Shown in pieces: positions 1 to 8,082 of a stretch of DNA of 64,000 bases. The notes beneath the pieces were generated by a model, which searched no databases, was not told the origin of the DNA, and saw only the letters and a program-made list of their open reading frames with translations. The translations under genes and the position numbers were made by a program. Position 1 is the stretch's first letter; every line of letters begins with the position of its first letter. This stretch comes from CAWCVR01 sp963799105 (GTDB taxonomy: Bacteria > Acidobacteriota > Terriglobia > Bryobacterales > Bryobacteraceae). The stretch spans positions 310,001 through 374,000 of the forward strand of contig CAWCVR010000010.1 of the NCBI GenBank assembly GCA_963799105.1. Direction: 5' to 3'.

Positions 1-714
1 TGCATCGGCTGTAGAGCCTGCGAAGGCGCCTGCGCGGAGCGTTGGGGTTTTCCTTACAACGACAAGATAGCCGCGGAGGAGAAGATCTCGGCGCACAAGC
101 TGACCGCCGTGGAAACCCACGGAGACAGGTTCTGCCGCCGGTTGTGCATGAACTGTCTGGAGCCGACGTGCGTTTCCGTCTGTCCCGTGGGCGCGCTGGA
201 GAAGACCCAGCTCGGGCCGGTCACCTACGACGCCGCCAAGTGCATGGGATGCCGGTATTGCATGCAGGCGTGTCCGTTCCAGGTGCCGTCCTACGAGTGG
301 AACCAGCGCCTTCCCAAGATGCGCAAGTGCGACATGTGTTATGACCGGCAGCGCCAGGGCAAAGTGACCGCGTGCAGCGAAGTGTGCCCGGTGGGCGCCA
401 CCATAACCGGCGACCGCGACGGATTGATTGCCGAAGCGCGGCAGAGAATCGCCGCCAAGCCCGATGCCTATTACGGCAAGATTTATGGGCTGAAGGAAGT
501 GGGCGGCACGTCGGTGTTGTACCTTTCGGCGGTGCCGTTCGAACAGATCGGGCTGCGCACGGGAGTTCCGCAGGAGCCGCTGCCGGAAACCACCTGGCGG
601 GTGTTGGAACTGCTGCCGGACGTGGTCTCCACGGGGGCGGTGCTGCTGGGCGGAATCTGGTGGGTCACGAACCGCCGGGCGGAAGTCGCCAGAAAAGAGG
701 GCCACGGGAAATGA
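1..714 (+). CDS. hybA: HybA-like 4Fe-4S ferredoxin subunit (5' truncated)
   Basis: Electron-transfer subunit carrying several [4Fe-4S] clusters, expected to pass electrons between a periplasmic redox enzyme and the quinone pool through its membrane partner HybB. The frame is open from base 1, so the N-terminus, including any Tat signal, lies outside the window. Visible cysteine clusters are CIGCRACEGAC at the very start, CMNCLEPTCVSVCP, CMGCRYCMQACP and a final CDMC...CSEVCP. The C-terminus has one hydrophobic helix (VVSTGAVLLGGIWWV) before a basic tail, which is typical of HybA and unlike soluble NrfC/DsrO proteins. The stop overlaps the next start (ATGA). The catalytic subunit is not visible, so hydrogenase versus another oxidoreductase cannot be decided here. 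Confidence 0.85.
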   Translation, partial: CIGCRACEGACAERWGFPYNDKIAAEEKISAHKLTAVETHGDRFCRRLCMNCLEPTCVSVCPVGALEKTQLGPVTYDAAKCMGCRYCMQACPFQVPSYEWNQRLPKMRKCDMCYDRQRQGKVTACSEVCPVGATITGDRDGLIAEARQRIAAKPDAYYGKIYGLKEVGGTSVLYLSAVPFEQIGLRTGVPQEPLPETTWRVLELLPDVVSTGAVLLGGIWWVTNRRAEVARKEGHGK

Positions 715-1880
715 AGGGCAAACTGCCCAAGATCACGGTATGGCGCGTCATTTTCGCGGCCATCATGCTATGCGGCCTGTACGCCACATGGCTGCGGGTG
801 TTCTATGGCCTGGGAGGGTCCACCAACCTCAGCGACCAATTCCCGTGGGGCCTCTGGATCGCCTTCGACGTGATGGGCGGCGTGGGCCTGGCCGCGGGCG
901 GCTTCACCCTGGTTGCCACCGTTCACATCTTCAACATCGAGAAGTACAAGCCGGTGCTGCGGCCTGCCATTCTCACCGCCTTCCTGGGTTACATCCTGGT
1001 CACCGTCGGGTTGCTCTACGACCTGGGGCGCCCGGACCGCCTCTGGCATCCCCTGGTGATGTGGAACCCGCATTCGGTGATGTTCGAAGTGGCCTGGTGC
1101 GTGACGCTGTACTCCACCGTCCTCTTCCTGGAATTCATTCCCATGGTGTTCGAGCGCTTCGGCTGGCACAAACCCATGGGCTGGATCCACCGCATTTCGG
1201 TGCCGCTGATGATCCTGGGAGTGCTGCTTTCCACCCTGCACCAAAGTTCGCTGGGTACGCTGTTCCTGATCGTCCCGGAGAAGTTGTATCCTCTCTGGTA
1301 CTCGCCCATCCTGCCGCTGTTGTTCTTCGTTTCGGCCATCGGAGTGGGGCTGGCCATGACCATCTTCGAATCGTGGCATTCCACCCGCGAATTCGGCCGG
1401 GCGCTGGAACTGCCGCTGCTGGCCAGCCTGGCGCGCGTCCTGGCGGTAGTCATGTCGGTGTACCTTTGGATCCGCTTCCTCGACCTGGCCCACCGGCATG
1501 CGTTCGGCCTGCTGAGGCAGAACCGCGAGGAGACGTGGCTGTTCCTGCTGGAGATCGCGCTGATGGCCGTCCCCACGGTGCTGCTGTATCAGGCTCGAAT
1601 CCGCATGCGCCCCGGCGCGCTGTATGCCTGCGCGGTGATGGTGGTGTTCGGGTTCGTGGCCAACCGGTTGAACGTTGGAATTACCGGTCTGAAGGCCGCC
1701 AGCGGCGCGGCCTACTTCCCGCGCTGGAGCGAGATTGCCATCACGCTGTCGATCGTCGCCGCGGGCTTCGCGATTTTCCGCGTGGTGGCGCATTACTTCC
1801 CCGTCTTCGAGGCTGCCTCGCACGAGGCTGAGACTGGAAGGACGGAACAAAAGGAGGCAGAACCCCTCTCCGTGGGATGA
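711..1880 (+). CDS. hybB: NrfD/HybB family membrane quinone-interacting subunit
   Basis: Polytopic membrane protein of 389 residues that links the iron-sulfur subunit upstream to the quinone pool. The start is the ATG in an ATGA overlap with the ferredoxin gene, giving MKGKLPKITVWRVIFAAIML; upstream in-frame sequence belongs to the overlapping gene. About ten hydrophobic segments are visible. Stretches such as FPWGLWIAFDVMGGVGLAAG, DLGRPDRLWHPLVMWNPHS and LHQSSLGTLFLIVPEKL match my memory of the Ni/Fe-hydrogenase cytochrome b (HybB) subgroup within NrfD. The protein itself has no haem. The stop again overlaps the next start (ATGA), so the redox module and the sensor kinase downstream are translated as one unit. 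Confidence 0.88.
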   Translation: MKGKLPKITVWRVIFAAIMLCGLYATWLRVFYGLGGSTNLSDQFPWGLWIAFDVMGGVGLAAGGFTLVATVHIFNIEKYKPVLRPAILTAFLGYILVTVGLLYDLGRPDRLWHPLVMWNPHSVMFEVAWCVTLYSTVLFLEFIPMVFERFGWHKPMGWIHRISVPLMILGVLLSTLHQSSLGTLFLIVPEKLYPLWYSPILPLLFFVSAIGVGLAMTIFESWHSTREFGRALELPLLASLARVLAVVMSVYLWIRFLDLAHRHAFGLLRQNREETWLFLLEIALMAVPTVLLYQARIRMRPGALYACAVMVVFGFVANRLNVGITGLKAASGAAYFPRWSEIAITLSIVAAGFAIFRVVAHYFPVFEAASHEAETGRTEQKEAEPLSVG

Positions 1881-3421
1881 ACCTGCCCAAGAAATTCCGC
1901 CTGGGATTGGCCGCCAAGGTCGCGGTGTGCGTTATCGCCAGCACGGCGGGATTCTTTTCTCTGTTCGCCTGGATCAACCTCAGCGCGGAGCGCCGCCAGT
2001 TCCAGGAACAAGTGGAACAATCCGCCAGCCGCATCGCCGACGTCATCGCCCGCAGCACCCGCTACCAGATGCTGAAAAACGACGCCGACGGGCTCAAGAA
2101 CATCGTTCACGAGCTGGGCACCGAGCCCGGCATGCACTGCATCCGCATCATCAACCACGAGGGCCGCATCGCCTACTCCACCGACGCTCAGGAGATGCGG
2201 CAGAGCGTCAACCTGGGCGCCGCCCTCCGCGAAGGCGGCCGGGCGCAGTACTTCACGGACCGCCAGGGCCACCGCGTTCTGGGCGTTATGCGAGCCATCG
2301 ATAACGGCCCCGAATGCGCCCAGTGCCACGAGCAGAAAGGCCAGCGCGTCCTGGGAGTCATCGACGCCGAATTGTCGCTGGCCCAGGTGGACCGCCAGAT
2401 GAGCCGGCACCAGGCCAACCTCACCTGGTTCCTGATCGGCGCCATCCTCTTCGGATGCCTGGGCGCCGTCGGTTTCATGTGGGTGGTGGTCTACCGGCCG
2501 GTGAAGGAGCTCATCGACGGCACTCACCGCGTGGCCGGAGGGGACCTGAATTACCGGCTGCCGGTGCGCTCCGACGACGAGCTGGGAGACCTGGCGCTCT
2601 CCTTCAACCGCATGACCGCGGAAGTCGGCGGCGTGCAGGCCCAGATCGAGGAGCAGGTGCGGCGCAAGACGGCCGAGCTGGAGCGGGTGCACAGCACCTT
2701 GCTGCGCTCCGAGAAGATGGCCTCCATCGGTAAGCTGGCCGCCACCGTGGCGCACGAGATCAACAACCCGCTTTTCGGCATCTTGACCTACGCCCGGCTG
2801 GTGGGGCGCGAGCTGCGAAAACGCGAGGTGCCCGAGCGCGACGATATGGTGGAGCAACTCCAGACCATCGAGCGCGAAAGCAAACGCTGCGGCGACCTGG
2901 TCAAGAACCTTCTCACGTTTTCCCGCCAGGCGCCCAGCCATCGCGAGCCCAACGACCTCAATACGGTGGTCAACCGGGCCGTGTCGCTGGTGAGGCACAA
3001 GCTCGAAATGCAGAACATCGAGCTGGCCGTGACCCTGGCGCCCGCTCTTCCACCGATCGCCTGCGACGCCAACCAGATTCAGCAGGTGATTCTGACGCTC
3101 CTGGTGAACGCATCCGAAGCCATGCCGAAAGGCGGCCGGGTGGAAGTATCCACCGGATTCGACGACGCCGCCGGACAGGGCGTGGTGCTTGTCAAGGACA
3201 CGGGAAGCGGCATCCCCGCGGACGTTCTGCCGCGCATTTTCGATCCGTTCTTCACTACCAAGGAAGACCAGCTTCGCACCGGCTTGGGATTGGCCGTGGC
3301 GCACAGCATCGTAGAGCAGCACGCGGGTGAGATTTCGGTCAGCTCCACGCCGGGCGTGGGGACCGAATTCAGGGTGACGGTGCCGGCGGAGACCGCCGTT
3401 CCGGCCGGGGGAATCGCATGA
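1877..3421 (+). CDS. Sensor histidine kinase with CXXCH (haem c-type) periplasmic domain
   Basis: Membrane sensor kinase of 514 residues. Order: TM helix about 12-34, extracytoplasmic sensor domain about 35-180, TM helix about 182-206, HAMP about 205-258, coiled coil, HisKA with VAHEINNPL (phospho-acceptor His293), then HATPase with the N box (LVNASEAMP), DTGSGIP and GLGLAVAHSIVEQH. The sensor domain contains CAQCH at 147-151, the covalent haem c attachment motif, placed just before the second TM helix. Family knowledge: periplasmic haem-c sensor domains report redox state or small gaseous ligands. The start overlaps the hybB stop by four bases, and the stop is followed at once by a sigma-54 regulator. 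I infer redox feedback on the HybA/HybB module. An alternative is a Cys-based, haem-free sensor. Confidence 0.88.
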   Translation: MNLPKKFRLGLAAKVAVCVIASTAGFFSLFAWINLSAERRQFQEQVEQSASRIADVIARSTRYQMLKNDADGLKNIVHELGTEPGMHCIRIINHEGRIAYSTDAQEMRQSVNLGAALREGGRAQYFTDRQGHRVLGVMRAIDNGPECAQCHEQKGQRVLGVIDAELSLAQVDRQMSRHQANLTWFLIGAILFGCLGAVGFMWVVVYRPVKELIDGTHRVAGGDLNYRLPVRSDDELGDLALSFNRMTAEVGGVQAQIEEQVRRKTAELERVHSTLLRSEKMASIGKLAATVAHEINNPLFGILTYARLVGRELRKREVPERDDMVEQLQTIERESKRCGDLVKNLLTFSRQAPSHREPNDLNTVVNRAVSLVRHKLEMQNIELAVTLAPALPPIACDANQIQQVILTLLVNASEAMPKGGRVEVSTGFDDAAGQGVVLVKDTGSGIPADVLPRIFDPFFTTKEDQLRTGLGLAVAHSIVEQHAGEISVSSTPGVGTEFRVTVPAETAVPAGGIA

Positions 3422-3480
3422 AAGGCGGCGGCGAGAGCCGCGCCGGCCAGCCCGAAAACGGGCGGCCAAGGGAGGAATCG

Positions 3481-4848
3481 ATGGTAACGAGCGTAGCGGA
3501 ATCTTCCACTGCCGTGAAATCGAAGGGACGGATTCTGATTGTCGACGACGAACTGGTGGTGCGCGATTCGCTGGGGAAATGGTTCAACAGCGAAGGCTAC
3601 ACGGCGCGGCCGGCCGCCAGCGCCCGCGAGGCGCTGGAGCTGATTCCCAACGCCGAGTTCGATATCGCGCTGCTCGATATCAAGATGCCCGGCATGGACG
3701 GCATGGAGTTGCAGGCGCGCCTCAAGGAGGCCGACCCGGATCTCACCGTCGTCATGATGACGGGTTACGCTTCCGTGGATACCGCGGTGCAGGCGCTCAA
3801 GGTGGGCGCCTACGACTACATCACCAAGCCGGTGGATCCGGACGAGCTCTCTCACCTGGTGGCCAACGCCCTGGAGCACAAGCGCGCGCGGCGCGAGGTG
3901 GTGCGTCTGCGCGAGAACCTCAAGGAAGCCGGCCCCGGAAACGAGATGATCGGCCGCAGCCCCGCTATGAAGAAAGTGGCGGAACTGATCGAAATGGTGG
4001 CGCCCACCGACGCCACCGTGCTCATCAGCGGCGAAAGCGGCACCGGAAAGGAGGTGGTGGCGCGCGCCATCCACGCCGCCAGCCCGCGCCGCTACATGCC
4101 CATGGTCACCATCCACTGCGGCGCTCTCACCGAGACGCTGCTCGAAAGCGAACTGTTCGGCCACGAGAAGAACGCCTTCACCGGCGCCCAATACCGCAAG
4201 AAGGGAAAATTCGAAGTCGCCGACGGCGGCACCGTGTTCCTGGACGAAATCAGCGACATCAGCCTCAAAACCCAGACCGACCTGCTGCGGGTGCTTCAGG
4301 AGAAGGAAATCGTGCGAGTGGGCGGCAACCAGCCCATCAAGGTGGATTTCCGCGCCGTCGCCGCCACCAATAAGAACCTGGAAACCGTGGTCAAGCAGGG
4401 CACTTTCCGGCCCGACCTTTACTACCGGCTGCACGTCTTCTGCATCGACCTTCCCCCGCTGCGCACGCGCCGCGAGGACATTCCGCTGCTGGTCAACCAC
4501 TTCCTCAACAAGTTCTGCATGGCCACCAGCCGCCCGGTTCCGCAGATCTCGGCCGAAGCCATGGAGATCCTGATGCGGCACGACTGGCCGGGCAACGTCC
4601 GCGAGCTGGAGAACGCCGTGGAACGCGCCCTGGTTGTGGGCCGCGGTTCGGAGATCCGCCCCGCCGACTTCTCTTTCCAGTTCCAGGCCGACGAACCCCG
4701 CGGCGGGCAGACGCTGGACGATATCGAGCGGGCGCACATCGAGCGCATCCTGCGCGAGACGCAGCACAACCTGTCGCGCGCGGCCCGCATTCTGGATATC
4801 GATCGCACCACCTTGTACAATAAGCTGCGGCGCTACGGACTGCGGTGA
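3481..4848 (+). CDS. NtrC-type sigma-54 response regulator with NAFTGA loop
   Basis: Transcription activator of 455 residues and partner of the kinase upstream. Receiver domain about 17-130 with Asp66 (LLDIKMPGMDG) and Lys116; AAA+ domain with Walker A GESGTGKE (184-191) and Walker B VFLDE; Fis-like helix-turn-helix at the end (NLSRAARILDIDRTTLYNKL). The sigma-54 contact loop reads NAFTGA (231-236) in place of GAFTGA, an unusual change at the first position. An in-frame ATG at 3418 overlaps the kinase stop, but the ATG at 3481 sits behind a good ribosome site (AAGGGAGGAAT) and starts just before the receiver, so I chose 3481. The stop overlaps the archaemetzincin start. Confidence 0.9.
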   Translation: MVTSVAESSTAVKSKGRILIVDDELVVRDSLGKWFNSEGYTARPAASAREALELIPNAEFDIALLDIKMPGMDGMELQARLKEADPDLTVVMMTGYASVDTAVQALKVGAYDYITKPVDPDELSHLVANALEHKRARREVVRLRENLKEAGPGNEMIGRSPAMKKVAELIEMVAPTDATVLISGESGTGKEVVARAIHAASPRRYMPMVTIHCGALTETLLESELFGHEKNAFTGAQYRKKGKFEVADGGTVFLDEISDISLKTQTDLLRVLQEKEIVRVGGNQPIKVDFRAVAATNKNLETVVKQGTFRPDLYYRLHVFCIDLPPLRTRREDIPLLVNHFLNKFCMATSRPVPQISAEAMEILMRHDWPGNVRELENAVERALVVGRGSEIRPADFSFQFQADEPRGGQTLDDIERAHIERILRETQHNLSRAARILDIDRTTLYNKLRRYGLR

Positions 4849-5399
4849 GGCCCATTCACATCATCCCGCTTTCGAATGGCTGTCCAGCCGGCTCGGCGCC
4901 GGGATTGGCGGTGCTCGAGCAGCTCGCCAGCGCCTTGGCGCGCGCGTTCCGCACACCCTGCCGGATCCGCCCGGAGACGTTCGATGTCACGCAGGCGGCG
5001 GACGCGCGCCGCCAGCAGTATTACTCCACCGCCATCCTGCAGCAGATGGAGCGCTCCGTGGACCCGGACGCCCGCGTGCTGGGCGTCACCGGCTGCGATC
5101 TGTACGTGCCCGTGCTGACCTTCGTATTCGGCGAGGCGCAGCTCGACGGAAATTGCGCCGTGGTCTCCACCGCCCGCCTGAAGGAGGAGTTCTACGGCCT
5201 GCCGCCGCGCGAGGACCTGATGCGCGAGCGCCTGGTGAAGGAAGCCGCCCACGAGCTGGGCCACACCTTCGGCTTGCGCCACTGCGAGGACTGGCGGTGC
5301 GTGATGTCCTCCAGCCACGGCGTGGAGCGATTGGACGTCAAGGGCGCGGAGTTCTGCAAGGCGTGCAGGAAGCCGCTGATGGAAAGCGGGTACTGGTAG
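4845..5399 (+). CDS. amzA: Archaemetzincin-type zinc metalloprotease
   Basis: Small zinc protease of 184 residues. The active-site motif HELGHTFGLRHC gives three zinc-binding histidines and the catalytic Glu. It is followed by the cysteine pattern (C four residues on, then VM, then CKAC) that binds a second, structural zinc in archaemetzincins. No signal peptide is visible, so it is probably cytoplasmic. The start is GTG in a GTGA overlap with the regulator gene, making this the fifth gene of a tightly coupled run with hybA, hybB, the kinase and the regulator. Family members have been shown to have peptidase activity but their physiological substrate is unclear. Why one sits in a redox two-component operon is unknown. 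Confidence 0.88.
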   Translation: MRPIHIIPLSNGCPAGSAPGLAVLEQLASALARAFRTPCRIRPETFDVTQAADARRQQYYSTAILQQMERSVDPDARVLGVTGCDLYVPVLTFVFGEAQLDGNCAVVSTARLKEEFYGLPPREDLMRERLVKEAAHELGHTFGLRHCEDWRCVMSSSHGVERLDVKGAEFCKACRKPLMESGYW

Positions 5400-5414
5400 G
5401 GGCGCTCGAAACTT

Positions 5415-6197
5415 TCACGGCGCTTCCGCGTGATGGTTGATCGGCCCGCAGCCGCGGCCCAGTTGGGGACTGGTGCGGATGGCTTCGTGAATGAACCGTT
5501 TGGCGCCCGCCACCGCGTCGCCGAGACCGAGGCCGCGGGCGAGCAAGGCGGTGATGGCGGCCGAGTAGGTGCAGCCGGTGCCGTGGGTGTGGCGCGTTTC
5601 GAGGCGCGGCGCGCGAAACTCGCGGAACCCGGCGCTGTCGCTGAGCAGATCGGTCGCGTCGCCTTCCAGGTGGCCGCCTTTGATGAGCACCGCGCGCGCC
5701 CCCATTTCGTGCAGGCGCGCGGCGGCGCGGCGCATGTCGTCGAGCGAGCGGATGGCGATGCCCGCCAGCGCCTCGGCTTCCGGCAGGTTGGGGGTGACGA
5801 GAGTGGCCAGCGGGATGAGCCGCTCGCGAAGCACTCGCATGGCGTCGCCGGACAGCAGCGGGCCGCCGTGCTTGCCGATCATCACCGGGTCCACCACCAG
5901 CGGGAAGCGGAACCCGGCGGCCGCCCGAGCCACGGCTTCCACCACTTCCGCCGATCCCAACGCGCCGGTCTTGGCCGCGCCCGGCGGGATGTCCTCCAGC
6001 ACGGCGGCCAGTTGTTCCAGCACCAGGTCGGACCCGAGCACCTCGACGCGCGAAAAGCGCACGCTGTTCTGCACCGTGACGAGCGTGATCACCGCCTCGC
6101 CGTAGACGCCGAACTGGTGGAACGTCTTGAGGTCGGCCTGCATGCCCGCACCGCCCGAGGGGTCCGAGCCGGCGATGGTGAGCGCGATGGGCGGCAT
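5415..6197 (-). CDS. thiD: Hydroxymethylpyrimidine/phosphomethylpyrimidine kinase
   Basis: Thiamine biosynthesis kinase that phosphorylates HMP and then HMP-P to HMP-PP in the cytoplasm. The protein is 260 residues, the usual size. Typical features are the N-terminal TIAGSDPSGGAGMQADLKTF, the KTGALGS segment, VVDPVMIGKHG and the anion-hole/catalytic motif HTHGTGCTYSAAI. Start ATG at 6197 was chosen because the conserved N-terminus begins there; upstream codons in the same frame are not conserved in character. It is convergent with the archaemetzincin gene (15 bp apart) and stands alone, without other thiamine genes nearby. No thiamine riboswitch was recognised in the short upstream gap, which also holds the start of the divergent glycosidase gene. 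Confidence 0.93.
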   Translation of the reverse strand: MPPIALTIAGSDPSGGAGMQADLKTFHQFGVYGEAVITLVTVQNSVRFSRVEVLGSDLVLEQLAAVLEDIPPGAAKTGALGSAEVVEAVARAAAGFRFPLVVDPVMIGKHGGPLLSGDAMRVLRERLIPLATLVTPNLPEAEALAGIAIRSLDDMRRAAARLHEMGARAVLIKGGHLEGDATDLLSDSAGFREFRAPRLETRHTHGTGCTYSAAITALLARGLGLGDAVAGAKRFIHEAIRTSPQLGRGCGPINHHAEAP

Positions 6198-6280
6198 CGC
6201 CTTCCAGTCTATCGGATGGCGCCGGAATATCCACGGCGGCGATTGCCATCCCTGCCGCCACTTGCTACCATTTTTCCGCC

Positions 6281-8035
6281 ATGAAAACCTTACTGATGTG
6301 CGCACTACTGACGGCCGCGGCCTACTCCCAGACTATTCCCCACATGGAGAAGCGGGGCGCGGCGACGCAACTGATCGTTGACGGCAAGCCGTTTCTGGCG
6401 CTCTCGGGCGAGTTGGCCAACACGTCGCCCTCTGACCTCGACTACATGGCGAAGATCTTCCCCAGGCTGGCCAAGGAGGTTCACCTGAATACGGTGTTGA
6501 CCCCTATGGCGTGGGCGTGGGTCGAGCCGCAGGAGGGCAAGTTCGATTTCCGCCTGGCGGACGCGGCCCTGGCGAACGCCAACAAGAACGATCTCCGCAT
6601 CGCCTGGCTGTGGTTCGGCAGTTGGAAGAACGGGCAGTCCGACTTCACGCCCGCATGGGTGAAGACCAAGCAGGACCGCTTTCCACGGGCCCAGATCCAG
6701 AACGGCAAAAGCTTGCAGGTTCTCTCGACGCTCAGCGAAAGCAACTGGCAGGCGGATGCGAAGGCGTTCGCGGCGCTGATGAGGCATGTTCGCGAGGTGG
6801 ACAAGAGCCACCGGGTAATCATGGCGCAGGTGGAGAACGAGGTGGGGGTGGTGGGCGATTCGCGCGACCGGTCACCGGCCGCCAACGAGGCCTTCGCCAA
6901 ACCGGTGCCCCAGGAATTCATGGACTATCTTCAGCAGCACAAGGACGGCCTGCTGCCGGAATTCCGCAAGATCTGGGAGGCCGCCGGCTTCAAGACCTCG
7001 GGAACCTGGACGGAAGTTTTCGGCAGCGGCGCCGCCACGGACGAGATCTTCATGGGCTGGAACTACGCCCGCTACGTCGACAAGGTGGCCGAGGCGGGCA
7101 AGGCCGCCTACCCCATTCCGATGTTCGTGAACGCCTGGCTCAATTCGCCGTCGGACAAAGGGCCGGGCGATTATCCGAGCGGCGGTCCGCAGGCGCACAT
7201 GCACGATATCTGGCGCGCGGGCGCACCGCACCTCGACATGCTGACCCCGGACATTTACATGCCCAACTTCCCCGAGTTGGCCGCGCGCTACAGCCGCTCC
7301 GGCAACACGCTGTTCATTCCCGAGTGCGCCGGGGACATCCACGGCGCGGCGAATGCGTTCTACGCCATCGGGCAGTTCAACGCGGTCGGCTATTCCTCCA
7401 TGGGCATCGGCGAATTGCAGCGGTTGACGGCCTTCCGCGCGGGCGACGCCCCGCCGGCCGCTCCCCCCGATGTCGAGAGCCTTCCCCTCCCCACCGCCTA
7501 CGCCACGCTTACGAATCTCGCCCCGCTGATCCTGGATCACCAGGCCAAGGGCACCATCGCCGCCGCGTGGGTCAACAAGGATAACCCGGATATGGAGATC
7601 AAGATGGCCGGGTACACCCTGCACGTGTCCCTCTGGGGATGGGGCCGCCACAGCTACTCCGACCTGCCGATCGGTTACGGGTCCGGGGACCTGAAGAAGT
7701 TCGACGCCGTGCCCGACCTCATGGGCTACGGCATCTTCATGCCCACCGGCCCGGACGAGTTCATCATGGCCGGCGACAACGTGCTGGTGACGTTCACACC
7801 CGACCCGCCGGGACCCGAGCTGGTGGCGCTGGCCGAGCAGTCCGGCGGCCACTTCGAGAAAGGCCAATGGGTGGTGACGCGGTATCTGGCCGGCGACGAC
7901 TCGATGCTGCGCCACGACCTCGCCGTTGCCGCGCTCATGGGCCAGTCCGGCTTCGGCGTGCGGCTCTATTCGCAACCCCACCTTTCCTTCGCCGAGCGCG
8001 GCATCCAGCGCGTGAAAGTGTACCGGTACAAATAA
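6281..8035 (+). CDS. Secreted DUF5597 / GH42-like beta-galactosidase, copy 1
   Basis: Predicted secreted clan GH-A glycoside hydrolase of 584 residues with a short signal peptide (MKTLLMCALLTAAAYSQ). The TIM barrel carries the putative acid/base Glu in MAQVENEVGVVG and a putative nucleophile Glu in TLFIPECAG. A C-terminal DUF5597-type beta domain ends in RVKVYRYK. Family knowledge places such proteins with GH35/GH42 beta-galactosidases; the real substrate cannot be told. Two minus-strand paralogues follow (8083-9786 and the broken 9798-11506), all sharing KRGAATQLIVDGKP-like and ENEVG motifs. Copy 1 differs from copy 2 by a longer insertion (GWGRHSYSDLPIGYGSGD) in the C-terminal half. Confidence 0.85.
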   Translation: MKTLLMCALLTAAAYSQTIPHMEKRGAATQLIVDGKPFLALSGELANTSPSDLDYMAKIFPRLAKEVHLNTVLTPMAWAWVEPQEGKFDFRLADAALANANKNDLRIAWLWFGSWKNGQSDFTPAWVKTKQDRFPRAQIQNGKSLQVLSTLSESNWQADAKAFAALMRHVREVDKSHRVIMAQVENEVGVVGDSRDRSPAANEAFAKPVPQEFMDYLQQHKDGLLPEFRKIWEAAGFKTSGTWTEVFGSGAATDEIFMGWNYARYVDKVAEAGKAAYPIPMFVNAWLNSPSDKGPGDYPSGGPQAHMHDIWRAGAPHLDMLTPDIYMPNFPELAARYSRSGNTLFIPECAGDIHGAANAFYAIGQFNAVGYSSMGIGELQRLTAFRAGDAPPAAPPDVESLPLPTAYATLTNLAPLILDHQAKGTIAAAWVNKDNPDMEIKMAGYTLHVSLWGWGRHSYSDLPIGYGSGDLKKFDAVPDLMGYGIFMPTGPDEFIMAGDNVLVTFTPDPPGPELVALAEQSGGHFEKGQWVVTRYLAGDDSMLRHDLAVAALMGQSGFGVRLYSQPHLSFAERGIQRVKVYRYK

Positions 8036-8081
8036 AAGGGGTCAGACCCCTTTTTCCAATAAATGGCGTCTGACCCCTTTT
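8034..8081. repeat. GGGGTCAGACCCC palindromic repeat, copy 1; probable bidirectional terminator
   Basis: Directly after the stop of the glycosidase at 8035 comes AAAAGGGGTCAGACCCCTTT, itself a GC stem followed by T residues, then a spacer and TCTGACCCCTTTT. The element lies between two convergent genes (47 bp), so it can act as an intrinsic terminator in both directions. A second copy in inverted orientation is at 12598-12647. The two copies share the loop word CCAATAAAT/ATTTATTGG, so they belong to the same dispersed repeat family and are not a chance terminator. Confidence 0.85.
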
Positions 8082-8082
8082 C

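Noticed and set aside
740..1831. Long overlapping open frames on both strands of hybB, secA, icd, sppA and other genes
   Set aside because: They are shadows caused by high GC; their translations are Arg/Gly/Pro/His-rich and lack motifs, while the opposite frames carry clear family motifs.
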